NCBI RefSeq assembly: GCF_041435055.1
Contig: NZ_CP108002.1
Span: 8,308,001 to 8,372,000, forward strand
Source: Streptomyces sp. NBC_00341
Lineage (GTDB): Bacteria; Actinomycetota; Actinomycetes; Streptomycetales; Streptomycetaceae
DNA: 64,000 nt
Reading direction: 5' to 3'
The notes below the pieces were generated by a model. The model saw only the letters and a list, made by a program, of their open reading frames with translations. It was not told the origin of the DNA and did not search any database. Both the position numbers and the translations under genes were made by a program. Positions 49,911 to 58,914 of the stretch are shown one piece after another (position 1 is the first letter of the stretch; the number at the start of each line of letters is the position of its first letter).

Positions 49911-52124
49911 ATGACCCGCACCACCACCCGGATCGCGCATCTGCGGGCGGCCGGAGTGAGCTTCGTCGTCGAACTGCGCGCTCCGCTGCCCCGCGTCCTG
50001 CACTGGGGCGAAGACCTCGGCGAACTGACCGGCGAAGGTCTCGCGGCCCTCGGACTGACGGCCGAGGCCGCCGCACTCAACAACTCGCTGGACGGTCCGA
50101 GGCAGTTCACCGTCTGGCCCACGGAGGCCGATGGCTGGCCGGGCACCCCGGCCCAGCAGGGTCACCGGGCCGGGGCGGCCACCGCGCCCAGGGTCGTGAT
50201 GACCGGGGCGGAGGAAGGCCCCGGCGAACTGGTCATCGCCCTCCACGACACCGACGCCGCCCTCGACATCACCCTCACCTATCGGCTGGACCCGTCAGGT
50301 GTCCTGGGCGTGCGCACCAGCGTCTCGTGCCCGGCGCCCGATCCCGGCCAGGACGCCACCCCGGCACCCGCCGCCGTGCCGTACGACCTCGCCGCCACCA
50401 CCGCGCTGCTCCCGCTGCCGAACCGTGCCCAGGAGATCCTGGACTTCACCGGGAAGTGGTGCCGCGAACGCACCCCGCAGCGTGGCCGGCTGGCGTTCGC
50501 CGGCCATGTCCGCGAGGTACGCCGGGGCAAGCCCGCAGTGGACGCGCCGCACCTCCTGACGGTCGGGGTACCCGGATTCGGGTTCCGTACCGGCGAGGTC
50601 TGGGCCCTGCACGTGGGGTGGAGCGGCAACCAGCGCTGGCTCGCCGAGCGGCTGCCGGAGGGCGCCGGGGTGCACGGGGGAGTCCTCGGCGGCGGCGAAC
50701 TGCTGGCTCCCGGTGAGATCCGGCTGGCCCCGGGCGACCGGTACACCTCGCCCGAATGCTTCTTCGCCTGGTCCGGTGAGGGCCTCGACGGGCTGGCCGG
50801 ACGCTTCCACACGATGCTCCGCGCCCGTCCCGGTCACCCGTCGTCGCCGCGTCCGCTGACCCTGAACACCTGGGAGGCGGTCTACTTCGACCACCGCCCC
50901 GAACGGCTGCTGGCGCTGGCCGACGCCGCGGCCGCCGTCGGGGTGGAGCGACTGGTCCTGGACGACGGCTGGTTCCTCGGCCGCCGGGACGACACGGCGG
51001 GGCTCGGTGACTGGACGGTGGACCCGCAGGTGTGGCCCGAGGGGCTGACCCCGCTGGTGGACCGGGTGCACGGCCACGGGATGCAGTTCGGCCTCTGGGT
51101 GGAGCCGGAGATGGTCAATCTCGATTCGCGGATGGCCCGCGAGCACCCCGAGTGGATTCTCGGCCCGTCCGCCGGGGTGGGCCCCAGCTCCCGTCACCAG
51201 TACGTGGTGAACGTCGCCGACGAGCACGCCTTCGCCCATCTGCTGGAGCGGCTGGACGCGCTCGTCACCGAGTACGGCATCGACTATCTCAAGTGGGACC
51301 ACAACCGGGACCTCCACGAAGCGGTGCGGCGCGGCGCGCACGGCGCCGACCGGCCCGGGGTGCACGCCCAGACGGCGGCCCTGTACCGGCTGATGGACGC
51401 CCTCAGGGCGCGCCACCCCGCGCTGGAGATCGAATCGTGCTCCGGCGGCGGCGGACGCGTGGACCTCGGCGTCCTCTCCCGTACGGACCGGGTCTGGGCC
51501 TCCGACTGCAACGACCCGGTGGAGCGCCAGTCGATCCAGCGCTGGACCGCGCAGCTGCTGCCGCCCGAGCTGATCGGCGCCCATGTCGGGGGCCCGCGCA
51601 GCCATACGACGGGGCGGGTCGCCGACGACTCGTTCCGGCTGATCACCGCGTTGTTCGGCCACGCGGGCATCGAGGACGACCTGACCGCGCGCACCCCGGA
51701 GCAACGCGCGGCGCTGGGCCGGTGGGCGGCGCTCTACAAGGAACTGCGCGGACTCCTGCACGGCGGACGGGTCGTCAGGGCGGACCTCGACGACGAGGCG
51801 ACCCAGCTGCACGGTGTGGTCTCACCGGACGCCGGCTCCGCGCTGTACTGCTGGGTGCGCACGGAGACCTCGGTGCCGGGTCAGTCCGGCCGGGTCCGGC
51901 TGCCCGGTCTCACCCCCGGCCGGCCCTACCGGGTCCGGATCCGTACGGAGGCGGGGCTGCCCGCCCTCCACCAGGTCGCCGGCCCCCTCTGGTGCACGGC
52001 CGCGCTCGACGGCTGGGTCCCGGTGCCGGGCGCCGTGCTGACCGGTGCGGGGCTGCCGATGCCGACGCTCAACCCGGGGCAGGCCCTGCTGATCGAGGTC
52101 GCGGCGCAGGTGTCCGCGAGCTGA
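49911..52124 (+). CDS. GH36 alpha-galactosidase
   Basis: A 737-residue glycoside hydrolase that removes alpha-linked galactose. The catalytic nucleophile is in YLKWDHNRD (about 463) and the acid/base in ASDCNDPVERQSIQRW (about 532). The N-terminal beta-supersandwich, the VLDDGWFLGRRDD barrel strand and GLWVEPEMVNLDSRM are typical. No signal peptide, so it is cytoplasmic and needs imported sugars. The start is ATG 49911 after GAGAGG; the frame is open to 49809. The frameshifted ROK repressor gene is divergent, so if that break is real, expression may be unregulated. Confidence 0.92.
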   Translation: MTRTTTRIAHLRAAGVSFVVELRAPLPRVLHWGEDLGELTGEGLAALGLTAEAAALNNSLDGPRQFTVWPTEADGWPGTPAQQGHRAGAATAPRVVMTGAEEGPGELVIALHDTDAALDITLTYRLDPSGVLGVRTSVSCPAPDPGQDATPAPAAVPYDLAATTALLPLPNRAQEILDFTGKWCRERTPQRGRLAFAGHVREVRRGKPAVDAPHLLTVGVPGFGFRTGEVWALHVGWSGNQRWLAERLPEGAGVHGGVLGGGELLAPGEIRLAPGDRYTSPECFFAWSGEGLDGLAGRFHTMLRARPGHPSSPRPLTLNTWEAVYFDHRPERLLALADAAAAVGVERLVLDDGWFLGRRDDTAGLGDWTVDPQVWPEGLTPLVDRVHGHGMQFGLWVEPEMVNLDSRMAREHPEWILGPSAGVGPSSRHQYVVNVADEHAFAHLLERLDALVTEYGIDYLKWDHNRDLHEAVRRGAHGADRPGVHAQTAALYRLMDALRARHPALEIESCSGGGGRVDLGVLSRTDRVWASDCNDPVERQSIQRWTAQLLPPELIGAHVGGPRSHTTGRVADDSFRLITALFGHAGIEDDLTARTPEQRAALGRWAALYKELRGLLHGGRVVRADLDDEATQLHGVVSPDAGSALYCWVRTETSVPGQSGRVRLPGLTPGRPYRVRIRTEAGLPALHQVAGPLWCTAALDGWVPVPGAVLTGAGLPMPTLNPGQALLIEVAAQVSAS

Positions 52125-52165
52125 CCGGCGGTGCGCCGGCCCGGGTGGGGCCGGCGCACCGCCGG
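52125..52165. terminator. Terminator after the GH36 gene
   Basis: Perfect 17-base arms at 52125-52141 and 52149-52165 with a 7-base loop, starting at the base after the stop codon. It also faces the convergent small gene. Confidence 0.8.
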
Positions 52166-52171
52166 CCGGGG

Positions 52172-52408
52172 TCACGGGCTGGCCGCGTCGTAGCCGTAGC
52201 GCAGCGGGCCGTCGCCCGGGGGCAGGCCGAGCCGGTACACGTACAGGGCCTCGGCCCGGACGCCACCCGGCGCGGCCTCCACCTCGCAGGGGCGGGTGAC
52301 CTGTACGACCGTGGGCCGGTCGGTGACGCGCAGGCGCAGGCCGTGGGCGGGGCCCCCGACGAGCACCGCGTGCTCCTCGCGTGTCGTGCAATCGGTATCC
52401 ATGCCCAT
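52172..52408 (-). CDS. Small hypothetical protein, 78 residues
   Basis: A soluble protein with AVLVGGPAHGLRLRVTDRPTVVQV and a C-terminal YVYRLGLPPGDGPLRYGYDAASP. Small GGPAHG proteins of this type recur in Streptomyces genomes without known function. Two ATG starts are possible, 52408 or 52402; no strong ribosome-binding site is present and the leader is short and AT-rich. It is not clearly in an operon with the dioxygenase gene, which lies upstream on the same strand 91 bases away. Confidence 0.65.
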   Translation of the reverse strand: MGMDTDCTTREEHAVLVGGPAHGLRLRVTDRPTVVQVTRPCEVEAAPGGVRAEALYVYRLGLPPGDGPLRYGYDAASP

Positions 52409-52470
52409 ACTTTAAAGGTTGCGCAATGAAAGGAGTGTGCACCTCCGCCCCTTTCGGGACCCGCTCCTTT

Positions 52471-52500
52471 CAGGCTTCGGACATTCAGGCTTCGGACATT
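52471..52500. repeat. 15-base tandem duplication overlapping the tauD-like stop
   Basis: CAGGCTTCGGACATT occurs twice in tandem (52471-52485 and 52486-52500). The first base of the minus-strand stop codon triplet (52500-52502) lies in the second copy. Confidence 0.85.
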
Positions 52501-53459
52501 CAGACCGCGGCCGGGGCCGCCGAGGCGCCGGACGCGATGCCGAAGGCGGGCTCGGGCACCTCTGTGGGGCTGATGAGGGTGGAGTGCCGGCCGTCCGTAC
52601 CGACCGGGACGTCCCCGTCGATGGTGACGCGCCGCAGCTTGCGCTCGTGGGTGTCCGAGTCGTCCACCCCGTAGTGCTGGGTGGCGCGGTTGTCCCAGAT
52701 GGCGACGTCGCCGGCCTGCCACTGCCAGCGCACGGTGTTCTCCGGACGCTCGATGTGGGACTGGAACAGGTCGATGAGGGCCCGGGAGTCGCGGCCGGTG
52801 AGTCCGCTGATGCGCTGGACGAAGTTGCCCAGGAGCAGCACCCGTTCGCCCGTCTCGGGGTGGACGCGGACCACCGGGTGCTCGGTGAGGAACTTCGTCG
52901 AGGTGAACACCTTCTGGTACTGGGCGAGTGCCTCCGGCAGAGCGTCGGGGCGCAGCGCGACGTAGTCGTAGTCGTTGGAGTGGACGGCCCGCAGGCCGTC
53001 GGCGAGGGTGCGCAGCGGCTCGGGCAGCCCGGCGTACGCGGCGGCGGTGTTGGACCACAGGGTGTTGCCGCCGTAGGGCGGGACGGTGACCGCGCGCAGG
53101 ATGGAGAAGGCCGGATAGGCGGGTACGAAGGTGACGTCGGTGTGCCACTGGTTGGCCCGGCCTCCGTGGTCGGAGTCGATGCCCAGCGAGTAGCGGCCGT
53201 CGGCGGACGGGACGGTCGGGTGGGCGACCGGGGTGCCGAGCAGCCTGCCGAACGCCTCGTGGCTGTCCTCGTCCAGGTGGTCCTGGCCGCGGAAGAAGAC
53301 GACCTTGCTGGCCAGCAGTGCGGACCGGACGGCCGCGACCGTCCCCGGGGCGAGGTCACCGCCGAGACGTACCCCGGAGATGACGGCGCCGATGCGGCCG
53401 CCGACCTTCTGGACGGTCACGGTGGAGGCGGGAGCGGAAGCGGTGGTTGCCGAGGACAT
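52500..53459 (-). CDS. TauD/TfdA-family 2-oxoglutarate dioxygenase
   Basis: A 319-residue non-heme iron enzyme. The iron ligands are His and Asp in [14 protein letters not shown] (about 110-123) and the distal His in [14 protein letters not shown] (about 265); the Arg for 2-oxoglutarate lies in [10 protein letters not shown]. Family members release sulfite from taurine or alkyl sulfates, or hydroxylate amino acids; sequence does not decide. AAAGGA precedes ATG 53459. No sulfonate transporter is adjacent. A dyad at 53778 lies in its long upstream region. Confidence 0.88.
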   Translation of the reverse strand: MSSATTASAPASTVTVQKVGGRIGAVISGVRLGGDLAPGTVAAVRSALLASKVVFFRGQDHLDEDSHEAFGRLLGTPVAHPTVPSADGRYSLGIDSDHGGRANQWHTDVTFVPAYPAFSILRAVTVPPYGGNTLWSNTAAAYAGLPEPLRTLADGLRAVHSNDYDYVALRPDALPEALAQYQKVFTSTKFLTEHPVVRVHPETGERVLLLGNFVQRISGLTGRDSRALIDLFQSHIERPENTVRWQWQAGDVAIWDNRATQHYGVDDSDTHERKLRRVTIDGDVPVGTDGRHSTLISPTEVPEPAFGIASGASAAPAAV

Positions 53460-54037
53460 TGCGGGAATCCTTTCGTGGGGTACGCCCCGCGGGGCGGCGG
53501 ACTGCCGCCGCCGGACGTGGAGGGTCCGGTCGCGGGTTGCGTGCAGACGCGGGGATTGCGAGACGCGGGGGCTGCGAGGAGTGGGGATGCCGGGACGGGG
53601 TGTGCCGGGACGTGGCAGTGGCGCGGGATGGGGAGGCGCGGTGCGACAGGGGCGGTCAGGCAGCGCTACAGCGGCCCGGACACCCGGGCGGCAGTGCGGT
53701 GCGGCCGACGCGCGGGGCGGGCCGCGCATCGGGAGTGGCCGTCGCGAACATGTTCCGGAGACTCGCAGCGCCCCGCCGGGTACGTCAACCACGTACCCGT
53801 ACGCCGCAGGGCGCGTGCGGGCGGTCCGCGACGCGTTCCGCCGGGCCCCGGAAAACCGCCTCCGACCAGGGCTTCGCAGCTCGTACCGGAGCGCCCGTGC
53901 GCGGTGCCGGGGGACCGGGTGCGAGGCCCCGCGCGAATTCACGCCGCCGTAATGTCGCGCCCGCGACCGCGCCCCCGCGCCGCCCGCCCGGGACTTCCAT
54001 CGATTGGCGGTGGTCGACGGGCAGGACTAATCTCGTG
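53460..54037. other. Intergenic, 578 bases, no gene
   Basis: Divergent gap between the dioxygenase and exporter genes. Frames are open on both strands because of GC content, but none has a family motif, sensible composition or ribosome-binding site. Contains the dyad at 53778-53798. Confidence 0.5.
53778..53798. promoter_or_regulatory. Candidate operator, GGGTACGT-N5-ACGTACCC
   Basis: Perfect 8-base arms GGGTACGT (53778-53785) and ACGTACCC (53791-53798) around CAACC. It lies in an otherwise unexplained gap, 320 bases before the dioxygenase start and 289 before the exporter start. No cognate regulator gene is adjacent. Confidence 0.45.
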
Positions 54038-54061
54038 TGAGTGAACGTAGGCGTTCACTCA
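54038..54061. promoter_or_regulatory. TetR-type operator upstream of the DHA2 exporter
   Basis: Perfect 10-base arms TGAGTGAACG (54038-54047) and CGTTCACTCA (54052-54061) around TAGG, 26 bases before the exporter start. Shape and place fit a repressor site, but no TetR gene is next to it. Confidence 0.7.
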
Positions 54062-54086
54062 ACGGCTTGAGTCTCGAAGCGATCCC

Positions 54087-55745
54087 ATGACGGAATCCCA
54101 CGCGACACCCCGGCAGTCTGCCGAGTCCCCGAAGCGGGCACACGGCAGCGGAATCGCCCTACTCGTCATCTGCTCATGCCAGTTGATGGTGGTTCTCGAC
54201 ATCACCATCGTGAACATCGCCCTTCCGCACATCCAGACCGCGCTGGGCTTCTCCACCGAGAACCTCTCCTGGGTGGTCAACGCCTACACGCTGACGTTCG
54301 GCGGACTGCTGCTGCTGGGCGGGCGGCTCGGTGACATCCTCGGCCGCCGCAGAGTCTTCATGTTCGGCGTCGTGCTCTTCGCCTTCGCCTCGCTGCTCGC
54401 CGGGCTCTCCCAGGAATCCTGGCAGTTGCTGGCGGCGCGTTCCCTCCAGGGCGTCGGCGGTGCCATCGCCTCGCCGACCGCGCTCTCACTGATCACCACG
54501 ACCTTCCGCGAGGGGCCCGACCGCAACAGGGCGTTCGGCGTCTTCGCCGCAGTCTCGGCCGGCGGCAGCGCCATCGGGCTGCTGGCGGGCGGGCTGCTGG
54601 TGGAGTGGCTCGACTGGCGGTGGATCTTCTTCGTCAACGTCCCCATCGGGCTGCTGATCGTGCTCGCCACCCCCCGCTTCATCCGGGAGTCCGAACGCCA
54701 CCCGGGCCGCTTCGACGTGACGGGGGCGCTGACAGCCACGCTGGGCATGGTGCTGCTCGTCTACGGCTTCATCCGCGCGTCCGAGGAGGGCTGGAGCGAC
54801 AGCCTCACCCTGGGAGCCTTCGCCGCGGCCGTTGTGCTGCTCGCCGTGTTCATCGTCATCGAGGGCCGGTCGCGGCAGCCGATCACGCCGCTGTGGATGT
54901 TCCGCGACCGCAATCGCGCGGGTGTGTACGGAATGATGCTGTGCCTGTCCGCCGCGATGTTCGGGATGTTCTTCTTCCTGACCCTCTTTGTGCAGAACAT
55001 CCTGAGTTTCAGCCCGCTCCGGGCCGGCCTCGCCTTCCTGCCGGTCAGCGCGATCATCGCCGTGGGGGCCGGCTTCACTTCGCGGCTGCTCCCCAGATGG
55101 GGGCCGAAACCCTTCATGGTGACGGGCTCTCTCCTGTGTGCCGTGGGCCTCGGCTGGCTGACGCAGGCGGACGCCGACAGTACGTACCTGGGCAGTCTGC
55201 TCGGTCCGGTGCTGGTGTTCGGGCTCGGCATGGGGCTGCAGTTCGTGTCGCTGACGCTGATGGCCGTGTCCGGTGTGGCGTCGCGGGAGGCGGGCGCGGC
55301 GTCCGGAATCCTCAACACCATGCAGCAGGTGGGCGGTTCGCTCGGCCTGTCCATCCTGGTCACGGTCTTCGGTACGGCCAGCCGCAACGAGGCCACCCAC
55401 CAGGTCCCGCGCTTCCTGTCGCAGGCGACCCCCGCAGAGGTGGCGCAGTTCCGCAGGACGGGCCAGCTCCCCGGGCAGTGGGGCGAGCAGGTGCTGGTGA
55501 CGGGCATCTCCAGGGCCTTCGTCACCGCCGTCGTGTTCGCCGTGGTGGCCGCGCTGATCGCGCTGATCATCGTCAAGGTGCGCCCCTCGGACATCGAGCG
55601 GCTGCGGGGCGGCGGCGCCGCGATGCCCGCGGCGGCGGAGGCCGCCGACGCTCCGGGGGGAGCGGCGGCACCGGGTGCCGCGGACGGGCCCGCCCGGCAG
55701 CCGCCGCGGCCGGGCGGCCAGGATCCCCCCGACCCGGAACGATGA
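54087..55745 (+). CDS. DHA2-family MFS multidrug exporter, 14 helices
   Basis: A 552-residue proton-coupled exporter. The first helix LMVVLDITIVNIALPHIQTALGF carries motif D1 of the 14-helix drug:H+ antiporter family; motif A is GGRLGDILGRRRVF and the later GGSAIGLLAGGLLVEWLDWRWIFFVNVPIG is motif C. The C-terminal 45 residues are Pro/Ala/Gly-rich and cytoplasmic. Substrate unknown; relatives export antibiotics or dyes. A strong palindrome 26 bases upstream suggests repression by a TetR protein encoded elsewhere. Confidence 0.93.
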   Translation: MTESHATPRQSAESPKRAHGSGIALLVICSCQLMVVLDITIVNIALPHIQTALGFSTENLSWVVNAYTLTFGGLLLLGGRLGDILGRRRVFMFGVVLFAFASLLAGLSQESWQLLAARSLQGVGGAIASPTALSLITTTFREGPDRNRAFGVFAAVSAGGSAIGLLAGGLLVEWLDWRWIFFVNVPIGLLIVLATPRFIRESERHPGRFDVTGALTATLGMVLLVYGFIRASEEGWSDSLTLGAFAAAVVLLAVFIVIEGRSRQPITPLWMFRDRNRAGVYGMMLCLSAAMFGMFFFLTLFVQNILSFSPLRAGLAFLPVSAIIAVGAGFTSRLLPRWGPKPFMVTGSLLCAVGLGWLTQADADSTYLGSLLGPVLVFGLGMGLQFVSLTLMAVSGVASREAGAASGILNTMQQVGGSLGLSILVTVFGTASRNEATHQVPRFLSQATPAEVAQFRRTGQLPGQWGEQVLVTGISRAFVTAVVFAVVAALIALIIVKVRPSDIERLRGGGAAMPAAAEAADAPGGAAAPGAADGPARQPPRPGGQDPPDPER

Positions 55746-55783
55746 CCCCCGGCCGCCCGGGCACCGCACCGGGCGCCCGGGGG
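55746..55783. terminator. Hairpin between convergent exporter and GH3 genes
   Basis: A GC-only hairpin: outer CCCCCGG with CCGGGGG and inner CGCCCGG with CCGGGCG around GCACCGCA. It starts at the first base after the exporter stop. Confidence 0.65.
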
Positions 55784-55791
55784 CGCGGCTT

Positions 55792-58083
55792 TCAGCCCTT
55801 GACGGTGAAGCCCGCCCGCAGCAGCGCCTCGTCGCGCGAGGACGGGCCGACGAGCAGCTCGAACGCGCCCGGCTCGACGATACGGTTGCCCGCGGCGTCC
55901 ACCAGACTGCACTCGGCGACCGGCAGTTCGATGACCACCTCGCGCGACTCGCCGGGTTCGAGCGTCACCTGACGGTAGGCCTTGAGCTCCTTCTCGGCCC
56001 ACGTCACCGACGTGACGGTGTCGCTCACGTACGCCTGCACGGTCTCCCGCACCGGCCGGTCGCCGGTGTTGCTGACGAGGACGCGTGCGCGCAGGGTGTC
56101 GTCCGCGCCGAGGTCCTCGGTGAGCACCTCCAGCTCGGTGTACGAGACGCTCGTGTAGCTCAGGCCCTCACCGAACACGAACGCCGGACTCTGCGTCAGA
56201 TCGGCGTAGCGGGAGCCGTGCTGGCCGCGTACCTGGTTGTAGTACGTCGGCTGCTGACCCGAGTGGCGGGCGAAGGAGACCGGCAGCCGGCCGGACGGCT
56301 CGATGAGGCCCAGCGCCAGTTCGGCGACCGCCCGGCCGCCGAGCATGCCCGGGTTGAAGGCGTGCACGATCGCCGCCGCGTTGTGCGCGGAGGGCGGCAG
56401 CACCAGCGGCTTGGAGCTGATGACGACCACCACCAGCGGCTTGCCCGTCGCGGCGAGCGCGTCGAGCAGCGCGACCTGGCCGCCGATCAGTTCCAGGGTC
56501 GCGGTCGAGCGCCCCTCACCGACCAGCTCGATCCGGTCACCGACGACCGCGACGACGTAGTCGGCGGCCTGCGCCGCGGCGACGGCCTCGCCGATCAGCG
56601 CCTCGGAGGGCTCCGCGGGGACGACGACCTCCGGCCGGGGCTGCCCGTCCGGGAAGAACGCGCCCAGCGGGTCGGGCCCCACGGTGAGGATGTCGGCCCC
56701 GCGTGCGTGGGTGACGGTCCAGCCGTCCGGCACGTGCTCCCGGAAGCCGTCCAGGACGGTACGGATCATGTCGCGCGGATGGCCGTCCGGCAGCCAGTCC
56801 GCCTGCCCGGAGGAACCCGCCCAGTCACCGAGCTGGGTCTGCGCGTCGTCGGCGTTGGGCCCGACGACCGCGACCGTGCGCGGCCCGGCGCCGGTGGCCG
56901 CGAGCGCGCGGCCGTCCGGACCGGCCGTGAGACCGCCGGCCAGCGGCAGGGTGCCGTCGTTGGTGAGGAGCACCAGCGAGCGGCGGCCCGCTTCGAGGTT
57001 CAGTTCGGCGTGCCCGGCGCTTCCGATGACCGCGGCCTGCCGGTCGCGGTCCGGGTGTCGCGGGTTCTCGAACAGGCCCAGCTCGAACTTGAGCGTGAGG
57101 ATCCGGCGGACCGCCGCGTCGATCTCCGCCTCGTCGAGCGTGCCGGCGGCGACCGCCTCCTGCGCGCCCTGGAAGAAGTCCGGCGTCGTCATCACCATGT
57201 CGTTGCCCGCGCGCACCGCGGCGGCGGCGGCCTGCGCGTGGTCGGCGTAGACCCGCTGCTCCCACACCATCCGGCCGACGTTGTCCCAGTCGGTCACCAG
57301 CGTTCCGGTGTAGCCCCACTCGCCACGCAGTACCTCGTTGAGCAGCCAGTCGTTGACCGTGATCGGGACCCCGTCCATCGACTGGTACCCGAGCATGAAC
57401 GTCCGGCAGCCCTCCTTGGCGACCCGCTCGAACGGGGGCAGGAACCACGAACGGAGCTTGCGGCGCGAGATGTCGGCCTCGCTCGCGTCCCGGCCGCCCT
57501 GGGTCTCGGAGTAGCCTGCGAAGTGCTTGGCGCAGGCCAGGATCGCGGTCGGGTCGTCGAGGCCGTCGCCCTGGTACCCGCGCACCATGGCGGAGGCGAG
57601 CTCACCGATGAGGAAGGGGTCCTCGCCGAACGTCTCGCTCACCCGGCCCCAGCGCAGGTCCCGGGTGATGCACAGGACCGGGGAGAACGTCCAGTGCACA
57701 CCGGTCGCGGCGACCTCGACGGCCGTCGCCCGCGCGATGCGCTCGACGAGTTCGGGGTCCCAACTCGCGGCCATGCCGAGCTGGGTGGGGAAGATCGTGG
57801 CCCCTTCCCAGAACGAATGGCCGTGGATGCAGTCCTCCGCGACGAGCAACGGGATCCGCAGCCGGGTCCGCTCGGTGAGCGCGGCCGCCTCCAGGACGCG
57901 GTCGGGGGAGGCGTGCAGGATCGAGCCCGCGTGCATGCCCTCGATGTGGTGCCGGACCCCGTCCTTCGCGTTCAACTGGAGCATCTGGCCGACCTTCTCG
58001 GGCAGCGTCATCCGCCCGGCCAGATCGGCGACGCGCTCGGAGACGGACAGCGCGGGGTCGAGATAGGGCAGTGAGGAGCCCAC
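55792..58083 (-). CDS. GH3 beta-glycosidase
   Basis: A 763-residue glycoside hydrolase. The GH3 barrel ends in TLVTDWDNVGRMVWEQ with the catalytic Asp (about 263). KHFAGYSETQGGRD and RLPVSFARHSGQQPTYYNQ are further family motifs; a fibronectin-III-like domain closes the protein (about 660-763). No signal peptide, so it is cytoplasmic. Substrate may be beta-glucosides or beta-xylosides. The start is GTG 58083 behind AAAGGA; longer starts enter the operator region. The divergent TetR gene and the dyad between them indicate repression. Confidence 0.9.
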   Translation of the reverse strand: MGSSLPYLDPALSVSERVADLAGRMTLPEKVGQMLQLNAKDGVRHHIEGMHAGSILHASPDRVLEAAALTERTRLRIPLLVAEDCIHGHSFWEGATIFPTQLGMAASWDPELVERIARATAVEVAATGVHWTFSPVLCITRDLRWGRVSETFGEDPFLIGELASAMVRGYQGDGLDDPTAILACAKHFAGYSETQGGRDASEADISRRKLRSWFLPPFERVAKEGCRTFMLGYQSMDGVPITVNDWLLNEVLRGEWGYTGTLVTDWDNVGRMVWEQRVYADHAQAAAAAVRAGNDMVMTTPDFFQGAQEAVAAGTLDEAEIDAAVRRILTLKFELGLFENPRHPDRDRQAAVIGSAGHAELNLEAGRRSLVLLTNDGTLPLAGGLTAGPDGRALAATGAGPRTVAVVGPNADDAQTQLGDWAGSSGQADWLPDGHPRDMIRTVLDGFREHVPDGWTVTHARGADILTVGPDPLGAFFPDGQPRPEVVVPAEPSEALIGEAVAAAQAADYVVAVVGDRIELVGEGRSTATLELIGGQVALLDALAATGKPLVVVVISSKPLVLPPSAHNAAAIVHAFNPGMLGGRAVAELALGLIEPSGRLPVSFARHSGQQPTYYNQVRGQHGSRYADLTQSPAFVFGEGLSYTSVSYTELEVLTEDLGADDTLRARVLVSNTGDRPVRETVQAYVSDTVTSVTWAEKELKAYRQVTLEPGESREVVIELPVAECSLVDAAGNRIVEPGAFELLVGPSSRDEALLRAGFTVKG

Positions 58084-58210
58084 AGGAGTTCCTTTCACAA
58101 CGTCGGTGACGTTCTCGTCGGGCGGATGCCTGGGTGGTGGAAGGACCGGCCGGCCCAACTCGACCACACCGTCACACCGTACGCCGAATCCCGACCGGGT
58201 GGTAAGTATG

Positions 58211-58230
58211 TGAGTATGCAACTGTACTCA
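58211..58230. promoter_or_regulatory. Candidate TetR operator between GH3 and TetR genes
   Basis: A 20-base dyad TGAGTA-N8-TACTCA in an AT-rich patch, 36 bases before the TetR start and 128 before the GH3 start. Confidence 0.65.
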
Positions 58231-58265
58231 TTGACGCCGTCGGGGACGGCCGGGGAGAGTGGCAC

Positions 58266-58865
58266 ATGACCGGCGACACACGGCGTGGCTACGCCAAGGG
58301 CCGGGCCAAACGCGTGGAGATCCTCGACCAGGCCATGGCCATCTTCGGTGAGGCCGGCTACCGGGGCGCGTCGTTGCGGGTGATCGCCACCCGCTGCGGG
58401 ATCTCGCATCCCGGTCTGCTGCACCACTTCCCGACCAAGCAGTCGCTGCTGCTCGCGGTGCTGGAGCACCGCGACGAGGTGGACTCCGAATGGCTCGCCC
58501 TCGGCAGTCCGAAGAGCGTCGGCCGGCTGCGCAGGCTCGTCGACCTCGCCGCGCTGAACGCCGAACGCCGGGGGATCGTCGAGCTGTTCTCCGTACTCGC
58601 CGCAGAGGCGACCTCCGCCGACCACCCGGCCCACGCCTACTTCGTGGAGCGCTACCGCACCTCATTGCTCTCCACGGCCGTCTCCTACCGGGAGGCGCTG
58701 GACGAGGGCGCGCTGCGTGCCGGGATCGACCCCGACGAGGCGGCGCAGCAACTGATCGCGCTGATGGACGGACTCCAGGTCCAGTGGCTCATCAGCGGCT
58801 GCGTGACGGACATGGCCGGTGTGCTGCGGGCCCATGTGCAGGCGCAGTTGACCGTGGGGCTGTGA
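58266..58865 (+). CDS. TetR-family regulator of the GH3 gene
   Basis: A 199-residue repressor. Helix-turn-helix: KRVEILDQAMAIFGEAGYRGASLRVIATRCGISHPGLLHHFPTKQSLLLAVLEHRD (about 15-70). The PGLLHHF wording is typical of TetR proteins that control beta-glycosidase genes in actinomycetes, so the ligand may be a sugar or glycoside. It is divergent from the GH3 gene and ends in a 28-base palindromic terminator. Confidence 0.9.
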   Translation: MTGDTRRGYAKGRAKRVEILDQAMAIFGEAGYRGASLRVIATRCGISHPGLLHHFPTKQSLLLAVLEHRDEVDSEWLALGSPKSVGRLRRLVDLAALNAERRGIVELFSVLAAEATSADHPAHAYFVERYRTSLLSTAVSYREALDEGALRAGIDPDEAAQQLIALMDGLQVQWLISGCVTDMAGVLRAHVQAQLTVGL

Positions 58866-58873
58866 GGCCGGGG

Positions 58874-58901
58874 GCCCGTGCCGCCCGCGGGCGGCACGGG
58901 C
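58874..58901. terminator. 28-base perfect palindrome between TetR and PfkB genes
   Basis: GCCCGTGCCGCCCG joined directly to its reverse complement (58874-58901). It lies 8 bases after the TetR stop and serves both convergent genes. Confidence 0.8.
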
Positions 58902-58914
58902 GGGACCGGGCTCC

